Shown here: one piece after another, positions 33,953 through 42,421 of the stretch
How the letters are laid out: every line of letters starts with the position of its first letter
Position numbering within the stretch: position 1 is the first letter of the stretch
Assembly: GCA_038244535.1 (NCBI GenBank)
Contig: JBBRTJ010000005.1
Coordinates: 9,107-73,106, forward strand
Source of the DNA: JBBRTJ01 sp038244535
GTDB lineage: Bacteria > Actinomycetota > Acidimicrobiia > Acidimicrobiales > Ilumatobacteraceae
Length of the DNA stretch: 64,000 nucleotides
Direction of reading: 5' to 3'
Position numbers and translations under genes: made by a program
The notes under the pieces: generated by a model
What the model was told of the DNA's origin: nothing
Databases searched by the model: none
The model's input: only the letters and a program-made list of their open reading frames with translations

Positions 33953-35277
33953 CGAGCACCACCGAGAGCCCGACTTTCACCTCTGAGGGAGCCCAGGAGA
34001 TGCGGCCGCGCAGCAGCCTTGGTGCCGCGGAGCTGCTCCGCGAGGTGGGCTCGGTGCTGCGCATGAGCGAGGCCGAAGCGGCCGAGATGGCCGCCAACCA
34101 GGTCGTGTCCGACGATCAGACGATGCTGATCAACATGGGGCCGCAGCACCCGAGCACCCATGGCGTGCTTCGGCTGATGCTCGAGCTCAGGGGCGAGGAA
34201 GTGCTCCGCTCGAAGCCGATCATCGGCTACCTCCACACCGGCATGGAGAAGACCGGCGAGCAGCTGACGTACCTGCAGGGCGGCACCAACGTCACCCGCA
34301 TGGACTACGCCTCGCCGCTCAACAACGAGCTGGTGTTCTCGATGGCGGTCGAGCAGCTCCTCGGCGTCGAGGTGCCGCCGCGAGCGGTGTGGATCCGGAT
34401 GCTCATGAGCGAGCTGAACCGGATGAGCAGCCACCTGCTGTTCCAGGCGACCAACGGCATGGACCTCGGCGCGGTGTCGATGATGCTCTACGGCTGGCGT
34501 GAGCGCGAGGAGGTGCTGCGCTTCTTCCAGAAGGTCACCGGCCTGCGGATGAACCACAACTACATCCGCCCGGGGGGCGTGGCTGCCGATCTGCCCGATG
34601 GCTGGCGTGACGATGTGCTGCGCCTGCTCGAGCTCATCCCGGATCGCCTCGACGAGTACGACGTGCTGCTGACCCAGCAGCCGATCTGGCGGGAGCGACT
34701 CCAGGGCGTTGGTGTGATCACCGCCCAGGAGGCGATCGCGCTCGGAGCGACGGGTCCCATCCTGCGCTCGACGGGTCTGGCGTGGGACCTCCGCCGGAGC
34801 CTGCCGTACCTCGAGTACGGGCAGCTCGACTTCGATGTGATCGTCGGTTCCTACGGCGATGCCTTCGATCGGTTCGCCATTCGGCTCAACGAGATCCGTG
34901 AGTCGATGCGGCTCGTTCGTCAGATCCTCGAGAAGCTCCCGAGCGGCGACTACCGCGTCCAGGACAAGAAGGTCACCCCCCCGCCACGCGCTCGCATCGA
35001 CGAGTCGATGGAGGCGCTGATCCACCACTTCAAGATCTTCACGGAGGGCTTCAAGGTGCCCGAAGGCGAGGTCTACGTGGCCATCGAGTCACCCCGCGGC
35101 GAGATCGGGTGCTACATCGTCTCCGATGGCAGCCCGACTCCGTACCGCATGCACATCCGCGGACCGTCGTTCGTGAACCTGCAGTGCATGCCGCACATGA
35201 TGCGCGGTGCACTCGTCGCCGATGCCGTAGCGATCATCTCGTCGGTCGATCCGGTGCTCGGGGAGGTCGATCGCTGA
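33949..35277 (+). CDS. nuoD: NADH-quinone oxidoreductase subunit D (first copy)
   Basis: 442 residues, the 49-kDa-type subunit that forms the quinone site with NuoB. NMGPQHPSTHGVLRLMLELR holds the conserved His of the quinone pocket, and the C-terminus ends in the family motif VLGEVDR. An N-terminal extension of about 55 residues is specific to this copy. At position 97 it has Thr (YLHTGMEK), where mammalian-type subunits have an Arg that is methylated; the second NuoD in this window has the Arg. Confidence 0.95.
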   Translation: MTSTTESPTFTSEGAQEMRPRSSLGAAELLREVGSVLRMSEAEAAEMAANQVVSDDQTMLINMGPQHPSTHGVLRLMLELRGEEVLRSKPIIGYLHTGMEKTGEQLTYLQGGTNVTRMDYASPLNNELVFSMAVEQLLGVEVPPRAVWIRMLMSELNRMSSHLLFQATNGMDLGAVSMMLYGWREREEVLRFFQKVTGLRMNHNYIRPGGVAADLPDGWRDDVLRLLELIPDRLDEYDVLLTQQPIWRERLQGVGVITAQEAIALGATGPILRSTGLAWDLRRSLPYLEYGQLDFDVIVGSYGDAFDRFAIRLNEIRESMRLVRQILEKLPSGDYRVQDKKVTPPPRARIDESMEALIHHFKIFTEGFKVPEGEVYVAIESPRGEIGCYIVSDGSPTPYRMHIRGPSFVNLQCMPHMMRGALVADAVAIISSVDPVLGEVDR

Positions 35278-35867
35278 TGCCGCGCCTCAGTGATGCCAAC
35301 CTCACGCTGGCCAAGGAGATCATCGGACGCTTCCCGCGACCGAAGTCGGCCCTCATCCCGCTGCTCCACCTGGCCCAGGAGCAGGACGGCTACGTGACCA
35401 CCGATGCCATGGAGCACCTCGCCGAGCTGGTGGGCGTGACCGCGGCCGAGGTGTACGGCACGGCCAGCTTCTACGAGATGTTCCACTTCGAGCCGAGCGG
35501 CCGCTTCCACATCAACGTCTGCACGAACATCTCCTGCCAGCTCGTCGGCGCGTGGGAGCTGCTCGAGCACGCCGAGAAGCGCCTGGGGATCACCGCTGGG
35601 GGCACGACAACTGACGGGCTCATCACCCTTGAAGACGTCGAGTGCATCGCGGCGTGCACCGAGGCCCCTTGCTTGCAGGTCAACTACCGCTACCGCTACC
35701 AGGTGACCCCGGCTGACTTCGATGCGCTGGTCGACGACCTGGTGGCGGGTCGCCTCGACCGTGAGATCCCGCCGTTCGGCACGCTGGCCAAGGTGCGCCA
35801 GCACGTGCCGGTCGAGCGGTGGGCCGGCATCGGCACCGAGGCTCAGGCCCAGGTCGACGCGAGGTGA
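35277..35867 (+). CDS. nuoE: NADH-quinone oxidoreductase subunit E
   Basis: 196 residues, thioredoxin-like 2Fe-2S subunit. Cluster N1a ligands are in CTNISCQLVGAW (two Cys) and ECIAACTEAPC (two Cys). It belongs to the NADH-oxidising module. Its ATG overlaps the nuoD stop (TGATG). The C-terminal 40 residues after the fold are polar and extended. Confidence 0.95.
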   Translation: MPRLSDANLTLAKEIIGRFPRPKSALIPLLHLAQEQDGYVTTDAMEHLAELVGVTAAEVYGTASFYEMFHFEPSGRFHINVCTNISCQLVGAWELLEHAEKRLGITAGGTTTDGLITLEDVECIAACTEAPCLQVNYRYRYQVTPADFDALVDDLVAGRLDREIPPFGTLAKVRQHVPVERWAGIGTEAQAQVDAR

Positions 35868-35874
35868 TGACGCC

Positions 35875-37194
35875 ATGGCAGTGAGCACCGGTCCGAAGAT
35901 CCTGACGTCCCGCTTCGAGCTCTCCGACGGTCACACCATCGATCGATACCTCGCCACCGGCGGCTACCGCGCGTTGGCCAAGGCGCTCGCCATGGCCCCG
36001 GATGCCGTCACGGCGCAGGTCAAGGCGAGTGAGATGCAGGGCCGCGGTGGCGCAGGCTTCCCGACCGGCACCAAGTGGGGCTTCCTGCCCCCCGGCGTGT
36101 TCCCGCGCTACGTCGTCGTCAACGGCGACGAGAGCGAACCAGGCACCTACAAGGACCGCCTGCTCATGGAACGCGATCCCCACCAGCTGATCGAAGGCAT
36201 CGTGATCTGCGCGTACGCGGTGGGTGCCGCACAGGCGTTCCTCTACGTGCGCGGCGAGATGGCGCTGGCCCAAGAGCGGCTGGCCCAGGCTCTCAACGAT
36301 GCCTACGCCAAGGGCTACGTCGGCCACGACATCATGGGTTCGGGCTTCTCAGTGGACATCACGCTCACCTGGGGAGCAGGCGCGTACATCGTGGGTGAAG
36401 AGACTGCGCTCATCGAGAGCCTCGAGGGCAATCGCGGCATGCCGCGCCTGAAGCCCCCTTACTTCCCCGCCAGCAAGGGCCTGTACCTCCAGCCGACGAT
36501 CGTCAACAACGTCGAGACCGTGTCGAACCTCCCGTGGATCATCAACGAGGGTGGCGACGCGTTCGCATCGCTGGGCGTGCCCACCTCGACCGGAATGCGG
36601 CTCTTCGCAGTGTCGGGTCACGTCAACCGCCCCGGTGTCTACGAGGTGCCTCAGGGCCTGACCACCTTCCGCGACCTGTTCGAGGCACCTGAGTACGGAG
36701 GCGGCATCCGCGGGGGCCGCAAGGTGAAGGCTTTCATCCCAGGCGGGGTTTCGGCGATGTGGTTCTTCGAGGAGCACCTCGACATGCCCCTCGACAAGCC
36801 GACCGTCGACAAGGCCGGCTCGATGCTTGGATCCGGGGCGATCGTCGTGATGGACGACACGACCGACATGGTGAAGGCCGCCTGGCGCGTCGTGCGCTTC
36901 TTTGCTCGCGAGTCATGCGGCAAGTGCACGCCGTGCCGCGAGGGAACCACGTGGCTCGAACGGATCCTCGATCGGATCATCGCCGGCGACGGTCGACCTG
37001 ACGACCTCGAGCTGCTGCTGGACGTGAGCGACAACATCAGCCCCGGCCTAGCGTGGCCGCCTCGTCAGACGACCATCTGCCCCTTGGGGCCGTCGGCGGT
37101 GTCGCCCATCGTTTCGGCGTTGAAGCGGTTCCGTCCCGAGTTCGAGGCCTACCTGGCCAAGGCCGCCCAGCATCGTGAGTCCGCCCATGTCTGA
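35875..37194 (+). CDS. nuoF: NADH-quinone oxidoreductase subunit F (NADH- and FMN-binding)
   Basis: 439 residues. GRGGAGFPTGTKW binds NADH and NGDESEPGTYKDR binds FMN. SCGKCTPCREGT plus the later Cys in TTICPLGPSAV hold the N3 4Fe-4S cluster. It is the entry point for NADH electrons, and there is only one copy in the window. The start is ATG at 35875, with GAGGTG upstream. Confidence 0.96.
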   Translation: MAVSTGPKILTSRFELSDGHTIDRYLATGGYRALAKALAMAPDAVTAQVKASEMQGRGGAGFPTGTKWGFLPPGVFPRYVVVNGDESEPGTYKDRLLMERDPHQLIEGIVICAYAVGAAQAFLYVRGEMALAQERLAQALNDAYAKGYVGHDIMGSGFSVDITLTWGAGAYIVGEETALIESLEGNRGMPRLKPPYFPASKGLYLQPTIVNNVETVSNLPWIINEGGDAFASLGVPTSTGMRLFAVSGHVNRPGVYEVPQGLTTFRDLFEAPEYGGGIRGGRKVKAFIPGGVSAMWFFEEHLDMPLDKPTVDKAGSMLGSGAIVVMDDTTDMVKAAWRVVRFFARESCGKCTPCREGTTWLERILDRIIAGDGRPDDLELLLDVSDNISPGLAWPPRQTTICPLGPSAVSPIVSALKRFRPEFEAYLAKAAQHRESAHV

Positions 37195-39700
37195 CGCTCT
37201 CGTCGACGCCGAGGCGCCCGCGGCGCCGCCCCCTCCGCCGTCCATCACCATCGATGGCCGGCGGATCGAGGTGAAACCGGGTGAGCTCCTGATCGCCGCT
37301 GCCGAGCGCGGCGGTACCTACATCCCTCGGTTCTGCTACCACCCGCGCATGGAGCCGGTGGGCATGTGCCGCATGTGCCTGGTGCAGGTTGACGGCCCCC
37401 GAGGCCCTGCCCTGGTGGTGAGCTGCATGCAGCCGGTCGCCGACGGCATGGTCGTTTCGACCGAGGCCCCGAACGTCAAGAAGGCGCAAGAGGGCGTGCT
37501 CGAGTTCCTGCTCGTCAACCACCCGCTTGACTGCCCGGTCTGTGACAAAGGTGGCGAGTGCCCCCTCCAGGATCAGACCATCTCGAACGGTCCGGGCGAG
37601 AGCCGATTCGTCGAGGAGAAGCGGCACTACGAAAAGCCCATAGCGATCAGCGAGCTGGTGCAGCTCGACCGGGAGCGCTGCATCTTGTGCGACCGATGCA
37701 CACGCTTCGCCAAGGACGTGGCCGGCGATCCGCTGATCCACTTCACCAACCGTGGCGGCAACACGCAGGTCGAGACCTTCCCGAACCACCCGTTCGCAAG
37801 CTACTTCTCCGGCAACACCGTGCAGATCTGCCCGGTCGGCGCCTTGACCGCCTCTCCCTACCGCTTCAAGGCGCGGCCGTGGGACCTCGAAGAGGTCGAG
37901 AGCACGTGCACCAGTTGTTCGGTTGGGTGCCGCGTCACCGTGCAGTCGTCGCGCAACCAGCTCCTGCGCTACCAGGGCGTCGACAGCGACCCGGTCAACT
38001 GGGGATGGCTGTGCGACAAGGGCCGGTTCGACTTCGAGGCGGTGAACAGCGACAGCCGTCTTGGCTCGCCGAGGCTCCGCCGTGGTGGCGAGCTCGTCGA
38101 GGTCGGCTGGTCCGAGGCCCTCGATGCCGCCGGAGCGCTCATCGCACGGGCGATCGAGCAGGGCGGCCCGACGTCGGTGGCCGTCATCGGCGGAGCGCGT
38201 GGCACCAACGAAGATGCCTATGCGTGGGCCAAGCTGGCCAAGGGTGTGATCGGGACCGACCACGTCGACGCCCAGCTCGGTGATGGGCTTCCGGTCGGTG
38301 TGCTGACGGGGCTGCCCCAGGCCACGATCGATGAGGCCTGTCAGGCCACGACGGTCGTGCTTCTCGCCCCGGACCTCAAAGAAGAGCTCCCGGTGCTCTA
38401 CCTGCGCCTGCGCGACGCTGCCGAGCACCGGCGCGTTCGCATCGTCGAGCTCTCGTCGATGGCCAGCGGGCTGACCCCTTACACCTGGGCAACGTTGCGA
38501 CACCGGCCGGGCGAGCAGTCCGCGCTGGTTCGCGCCATCCTCGGCAACGGCGACAAGAACGTGGTCGGGGCGTCCGGGGAGCAGCTCGACGCGGTGCGGG
38601 CCCAGCTCGACGCCGGACCAGTGGTCGTCGTCGTGGGGCGCACCTCGCTGGCCGAGTCCCCTGACTTCGCGGTCGACGCCACATCGGCTCTCCGTGATGC
38701 GCTCCCGAACGCGACGTTCCTGCCGGTCCTTCGTCGTGGCAACGTCCGGGGCGCGCTCCTGGCTGGGCTCACGCCCGGCCTTCTCCCCGGCTTCACCGCT
38801 CGCGTCGAGCCGTCCGCCGCCCTCACTGCGGCATGGAGCACGGTCCCTGACGACGACGGGCTCGACACGACCGCCATCCTCGAGGCCGCGGCTGCCGGTC
38901 GGATCAGGTGCTTGATCCTGCTTGGGGCCGATCCGGCGTCCGACCATCCCAACCGCGAGCTCGCGCGTCGGGCCCTCGCCGGGGCCGGCAGCGTGATCGC
39001 GATCGACACCTTCCTGACCGCTTCGTCTCAGCACGCAGACGTCGTGCTTGCCGCGGCCGGGTACGGCGAGAAGAGCGGTACCACCACCAACCTCGAAGGC
39101 CGTGTCTCGGCAGTCTCGGCCAAGGTGAGTCCCATCGGCACTGCCCGCTCCGACTGGGCCATTGCGGCCGACCTGGCCGAGCGCCTGGGAGCCGATCTCG
39201 GGTTCGACGAGCTCGTCGACGTACAGACCGAGCTGCGCGCCGTCGTTGCGGCGCTGGCCCACGTCACCGACGAAGCACTCGTGTCCGCCCCTGACGGCGT
39301 CCTCGCCGGAGGCCCGGCGACGTCGAGGACGTTGCAGGGCAAGCACGTCGAGCCGCCGCTGGCCAACGCCTACGCCTATCGATTGACCGTCAGCCGCACC
39401 CTCTACGATGCGGGTCTTGGTGTCGCCCGCTCCCACTCCCTCGCTGGCCTGGCCCGGGGTTCGGCGTTGCACCTGCACCCGACTGACGCCGAACGGTTGG
39501 GCGTGGCGTCGGGTACCGAGGTGAAGGTCGTTGTCGTTGCCGACGACCCCGACCGCGTCCGCACGGCCGTGATGACCCTGGTGGCCGACGCCGATGTTGC
39601 CCGCGGCGTCGCGTGGGCCCCGTTCAACCAGCCCGGCGACACCGTCGGTGACCTCCTCGACGGTTCCGTCGTGGTCGACGTGCGGGTGGAGACGCTGTGA
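37187..39700 (+). CDS. nuoG: NADH-quinone oxidoreductase subunit G
   Basis: 837 residues. The N-terminal ferredoxin domain has FCYHPRMEPVGMCRMC (2Fe-2S, N1b). Next come HPLDCPVCDKGGECPLQ (His-Cys3, N5) and CILCDRCTRF with CPVGAL (N4). The molybdopterin-oxidoreductase-like half begins with CTSCSVGCRV, an additional 4Fe-4S site (N7-type) found in some bacteria. The end (about 750-837) is an MGD-binding-like beta-barrel. The ATG at 37187 lies inside the end of nuoF; a GTG at 37175 is also possible. Confidence 0.95.
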   Translation: MSDALVDAEAPAAPPPPPSITIDGRRIEVKPGELLIAAAERGGTYIPRFCYHPRMEPVGMCRMCLVQVDGPRGPALVVSCMQPVADGMVVSTEAPNVKKAQEGVLEFLLVNHPLDCPVCDKGGECPLQDQTISNGPGESRFVEEKRHYEKPIAISELVQLDRERCILCDRCTRFAKDVAGDPLIHFTNRGGNTQVETFPNHPFASYFSGNTVQICPVGALTASPYRFKARPWDLEEVESTCTSCSVGCRVTVQSSRNQLLRYQGVDSDPVNWGWLCDKGRFDFEAVNSDSRLGSPRLRRGGELVEVGWSEALDAAGALIARAIEQGGPTSVAVIGGARGTNEDAYAWAKLAKGVIGTDHVDAQLGDGLPVGVLTGLPQATIDEACQATTVVLLAPDLKEELPVLYLRLRDAAEHRRVRIVELSSMASGLTPYTWATLRHRPGEQSALVRAILGNGDKNVVGASGEQLDAVRAQLDAGPVVVVVGRTSLAESPDFAVDATSALRDALPNATFLPVLRRGNVRGALLAGLTPGLLPGFTARVEPSAALTAAWSTVPDDDGLDTTAILEAAAAGRIRCLILLGADPASDHPNRELARRALAGAGSVIAIDTFLTASSQHADVVLAAAGYGEKSGTTTNLEGRVSAVSAKVSPIGTARSDWAIAADLAERLGADLGFDELVDVQTELRAVVAALAHVTDEALVSAPDGVLAGGPATSRTLQGKHVEPPLANAYAYRLTVSRTLYDAGLGVARSHSLAGLARGSALHLHPTDAERLGVASGTEVKVVVVADDPDRVRTAVMTLVADADVARGVAWAPFNQPGDTVGDLLDGSVVVDVRVETL

Positions 39701-40914
39701 GCTTGGCCAGCGTGCTCGCCGCCGGCGACCCCCTGCTCAGCGGCGAGGTCGATCTGGCCGTCCTCGCGATCGTGCTGCTGAAGGTCGTGGTGACCTTCGT
39801 GATCCTGCTGACCTCGGTCATCTTCATGGTGTGGTTCGAGCGCAAGCTCATCGCGGGCATGCAGAACCGGATCGGGCCGAACAAGGCCGGCCGGTGGGGG
39901 ATCATGCAGACCTTGGCCGACGGGATCAAGCTGATCTTCAAAGAGGACCTCCTGCCGGCCAAGGCCGACAAGTTCGTGTTCGCGCTCGCCCCCTTCCTGG
40001 CCTTCGTGCCGGCGTTCTTGGTGTTCTCCGTGGTGCCGATCGCGGGCGACTTCTCCGATGGCGGCACCGGCACGATCAGCCTGTTCGGGCACGAGACCTA
40101 CGTGCAGCTGGCCGATCCCCCGGTGGGCATCCTGTTCGTCCTGGCCATGTCGTCGATCGCGGTGTATGGCGTGATGCTCGCCGGCTGGTCGTCGGGCTCG
40201 AAGTACCCGCTGCTGGGTTCGGTGCGGGCGTCGTCCCAGATGATCAGCTACGAGGCGGCCCTCGGCCTGTCGGTGGCCACCGTCGTGCTGGTCTCGGGCA
40301 CCCTGTCCACCCACGGCATCGTCGGCGTGCAGGACACGATGCGAAACTGGAACCTCGTCACCACCGGGTTCCTGCCGTTCGTCGTGTTCGTCATCGCCGC
40401 GACTGCCGAGCTGAACCGCCCGCCGTTCGACCTGGTCGAGGCCGAGCAGGAGCTCGTCGGTGGGTTCCACACCGAGTACGCGTCGTTCCGCTTCGCGCTC
40501 TTCTACCTGGCCGAGTTCCTCAACACCGTGACCATGTCCGCCATCATCGTGACCCTGTTCCTCGGTGGGCCTCAGCCGCTGTTCGACATCCCCCTGGTAC
40601 CGAACGGCTTCGAAGGCCTCCTCTGGTTCACGGGCAAGCTGTTCATCTTCTTGTTCATGTACGTCTGGTTCCGGGCCACGCTGCCCCGATTCCGGTACGA
40701 CCAGCTGATGAACCTCGGCTGGAAGCTCCTGATCCCGGTGGCGTTTGCCTGGTTCCTCTTTCTGGCCGCCATGCGGGTCGCTCGCGATCTCGAGTGGAAC
40801 CTGCCTCTCACCGCGGCCATCTGCTTGGTTGTCGGCGTCGTGGGCTACCTGCTGCTCACCGCGGCCATGCGGGTCAGCGCCCGCAACCGTGAGCTCCAAG
40901 GATCGGCGTACTGA
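39697..40914 (+). CDS. nuoH: NADH-quinone oxidoreductase subunit H (first copy)
   Basis: 405 residues, about eight or nine helices. FERKLIAGMQNRIGPNKAGR is the conserved stretch lining the quinone entry, with RPPFDLVEAEQELVGGFHTE in the acidic loop. It links the peripheral arm with the proton-pumping arm. The C-terminus has an extra helix and basic tail compared with the second copy (342 residues). The GTG overlaps the nuoG stop. Confidence 0.95.
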   Translation: MSLASVLAAGDPLLSGEVDLAVLAIVLLKVVVTFVILLTSVIFMVWFERKLIAGMQNRIGPNKAGRWGIMQTLADGIKLIFKEDLLPAKADKFVFALAPFLAFVPAFLVFSVVPIAGDFSDGGTGTISLFGHETYVQLADPPVGILFVLAMSSIAVYGVMLAGWSSGSKYPLLGSVRASSQMISYEAALGLSVATVVLVSGTLSTHGIVGVQDTMRNWNLVTTGFLPFVVFVIAATAELNRPPFDLVEAEQELVGGFHTEYASFRFALFYLAEFLNTVTMSAIIVTLFLGGPQPLFDIPLVPNGFEGLLWFTGKLFIFLFMYVWFRATLPRFRYDQLMNLGWKLLIPVAFAWFLFLAAMRVARDLEWNLPLTAAICLVVGVVGYLLLTAAMRVSARNRELQGSAY

Positions 40915-41537
40915 TGGGCTACCTCAGGGGCTTCCTCGTCACCGCTGCCCAGATCGGCAAGCGCCAGAAGGTGACCGGCGAGTACTCAGGTGGTCGTGAG
41001 CGGGGACGCCACGACCAAAAGATGGTCAAGCCCGCTCGTCTCCACGGTCGCCACGTGCTGAACCGGTACGAGGACGGGATGGAGAAGTGCATCGGATGTG
41101 AGCTGTGCGCAGGCGTTTGCCCAGCTCGGTGCATCTATGTGCGGGGCGCCGACAACCCACCCGACGATCCTGTCTCGCCAGGCGAGCGGTTCGGCTTCGT
41201 GTACGAGATCAACTACCTCCGTTGCATCCACTGCGACCTCTGCGTCGAGGCCTGCCCCACCGAGGCCATCACCGAGACCAAGCTCTTCGAGTTCTCGTTC
41301 ACGAACCGGCGCGACGCCATCTACACCAAGAACGAGCTGCTCGTCGACGACGCCGGCCAACCCCAGCACCTGCCGTGGGAGGACTGGCGAGATGGTGACG
41401 ACAAGGACACGTCGGGGTGGATGCGGGCGACCGCATCGTCAGGGCTGGCCGCGCTCGAAGGGTCCGTCTCGTGGTCAGGAGAGCTCGGGTACGGCGTTCG
41501 ATCAAGTGAGCTCGGCCAGAAAGACGACGCTTCATGA
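40914..41537 (+). CDS. nuoI: NADH-quinone oxidoreductase subunit I (first copy)
   Basis: 207 residues. It has two 4Fe-4S motifs, CIGCELCAGVCPARC and CIHCDLCVEACPTEA, holding N6a and N6b. An amphipathic N-terminal helix (GYLRGFLVTAAQIGKR) sits on the membrane. The C-terminal 60 residues are polar and longer than in most NuoI. The ATG overlaps the nuoH stop (TGATG). Confidence 0.95.
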   Translation: MGYLRGFLVTAAQIGKRQKVTGEYSGGRERGRHDQKMVKPARLHGRHVLNRYEDGMEKCIGCELCAGVCPARCIYVRGADNPPDDPVSPGERFGFVYEINYLRCIHCDLCVEACPTEAITETKLFEFSFTNRRDAIYTKNELLVDDAGQPQHLPWEDWRDGDDKDTSGWMRATASSGLAALEGSVSWSGELGYGVRSSELGQKDDAS

Positions 41538-42085
41538 CCGTCGAGACCGTCGTGTTCCTCATCGCGGCGACGATCGTTCTCGTCGGAGCGGTCGGGGTGA
41601 TCGTGCGGGCTCATCCTGTGCACGCCGCGCTGAGCCTGGTCCTCACGCTGTTCGGGATCGCCGTGCTGTTCGTCGCTCAGAACGCCGACTTCCTCGCTGC
41701 GGTGCAGGTCATCGTCTATGCCGGCGCGATCGTCGTTCTGTTCTTGTTCGTGATCATGCTGCTCGGCGTCGACCAGGCCGAGAACCTGCGGATCGAGCCG
41801 TTCCGCCTCCAACGACCTGCGGCCCTCGTCACCGGCGTGGCGCTCTTCGCCCTGCTCCTCCTGGCCATCGTGCAGGGCGAGATCACCGGCCAGAAGTCGG
41901 CCGGTGGTCAGCTGAGCGGCGAGGAGGCGAACATCATGGTGCTCGCCCGGTCGCTCTTCTCTGACTACGTGTTCGCCTTCGAGGTGACCTCTGTGCTGCT
42001 GGTGATCGCCGTCGTGGGCACCGTGATCTTGGCGCGACGCCCACCTCGTGAAGTCGCCGACGAGACCGGCGCGGTGGAGCGATGA
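41534..42085 (+). CDS. nuoJ: NADH-quinone oxidoreductase subunit J (first copy)
   Basis: 183 residues with five transmembrane helices. The third-helix motif AVQVIVYAGAIVVLFLFVIM is the NuoJ signature, containing the pi-bulge region used for gating. The ATG overlaps the nuoI stop. Confidence 0.94.
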   Translation: MTVETVVFLIAATIVLVGAVGVIVRAHPVHAALSLVLTLFGIAVLFVAQNADFLAAVQVIVYAGAIVVLFLFVIMLLGVDQAENLRIEPFRLQRPAALVTGVALFALLLLAIVQGEITGQKSAGGQLSGEEANIMVLARSLFSDYVFAFEVTSVLLVIAVVGTVILARRPPREVADETGAVER

Positions 42086-42414
42086 ACGTCCTGCCCGTGC
42101 TCGCCGAGCTGCGCGTCACCGCGTCCTGGTACCTCGTGCTCGGGGCGATGTTGTTCAGCATCGGCTCGGTCGGGCTCCTGGTGCGTCGCAACCCGCTGGT
42201 CATGTTCATGTGTGTCGAGCTCATGTTGAACGCCGTGAACCTGTCCTTCGTGACCCTTGCCCGTGCCCTTGACGACGTCGGAGGACAGACCGCGGTGTTC
42301 TTCGTGCTCGTGGTGGCGGCGGCCGAGGTGGTGGTCGGGCTTGGCATCGTTGTGGCCATCATGCGGCGCCGACCAGGGGCGAACGCCGACGATCTCTCGA
42401 TGTTGAGGGGCTGA
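42082..42414 (+). CDS. nuoK: NADH-quinone oxidoreductase subunit K (first copy)
   Basis: 110 residues, three helices. The membrane Glu of MCVELMLNAVNL and the second Glu in AAAEVVVGLGIVV are the proton-channel carboxylates. The ATG overlaps the nuoJ stop. Confidence 0.95.
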   Translation: MNVLPVLAELRVTASWYLVLGAMLFSIGSVGLLVRRNPLVMFMCVELMLNAVNLSFVTLARALDDVGGQTAVFFVLVVAAAEVVVGLGIVVAIMRRRPGANADDLSMLRG

Positions 42415-42421
42415 GACCTCC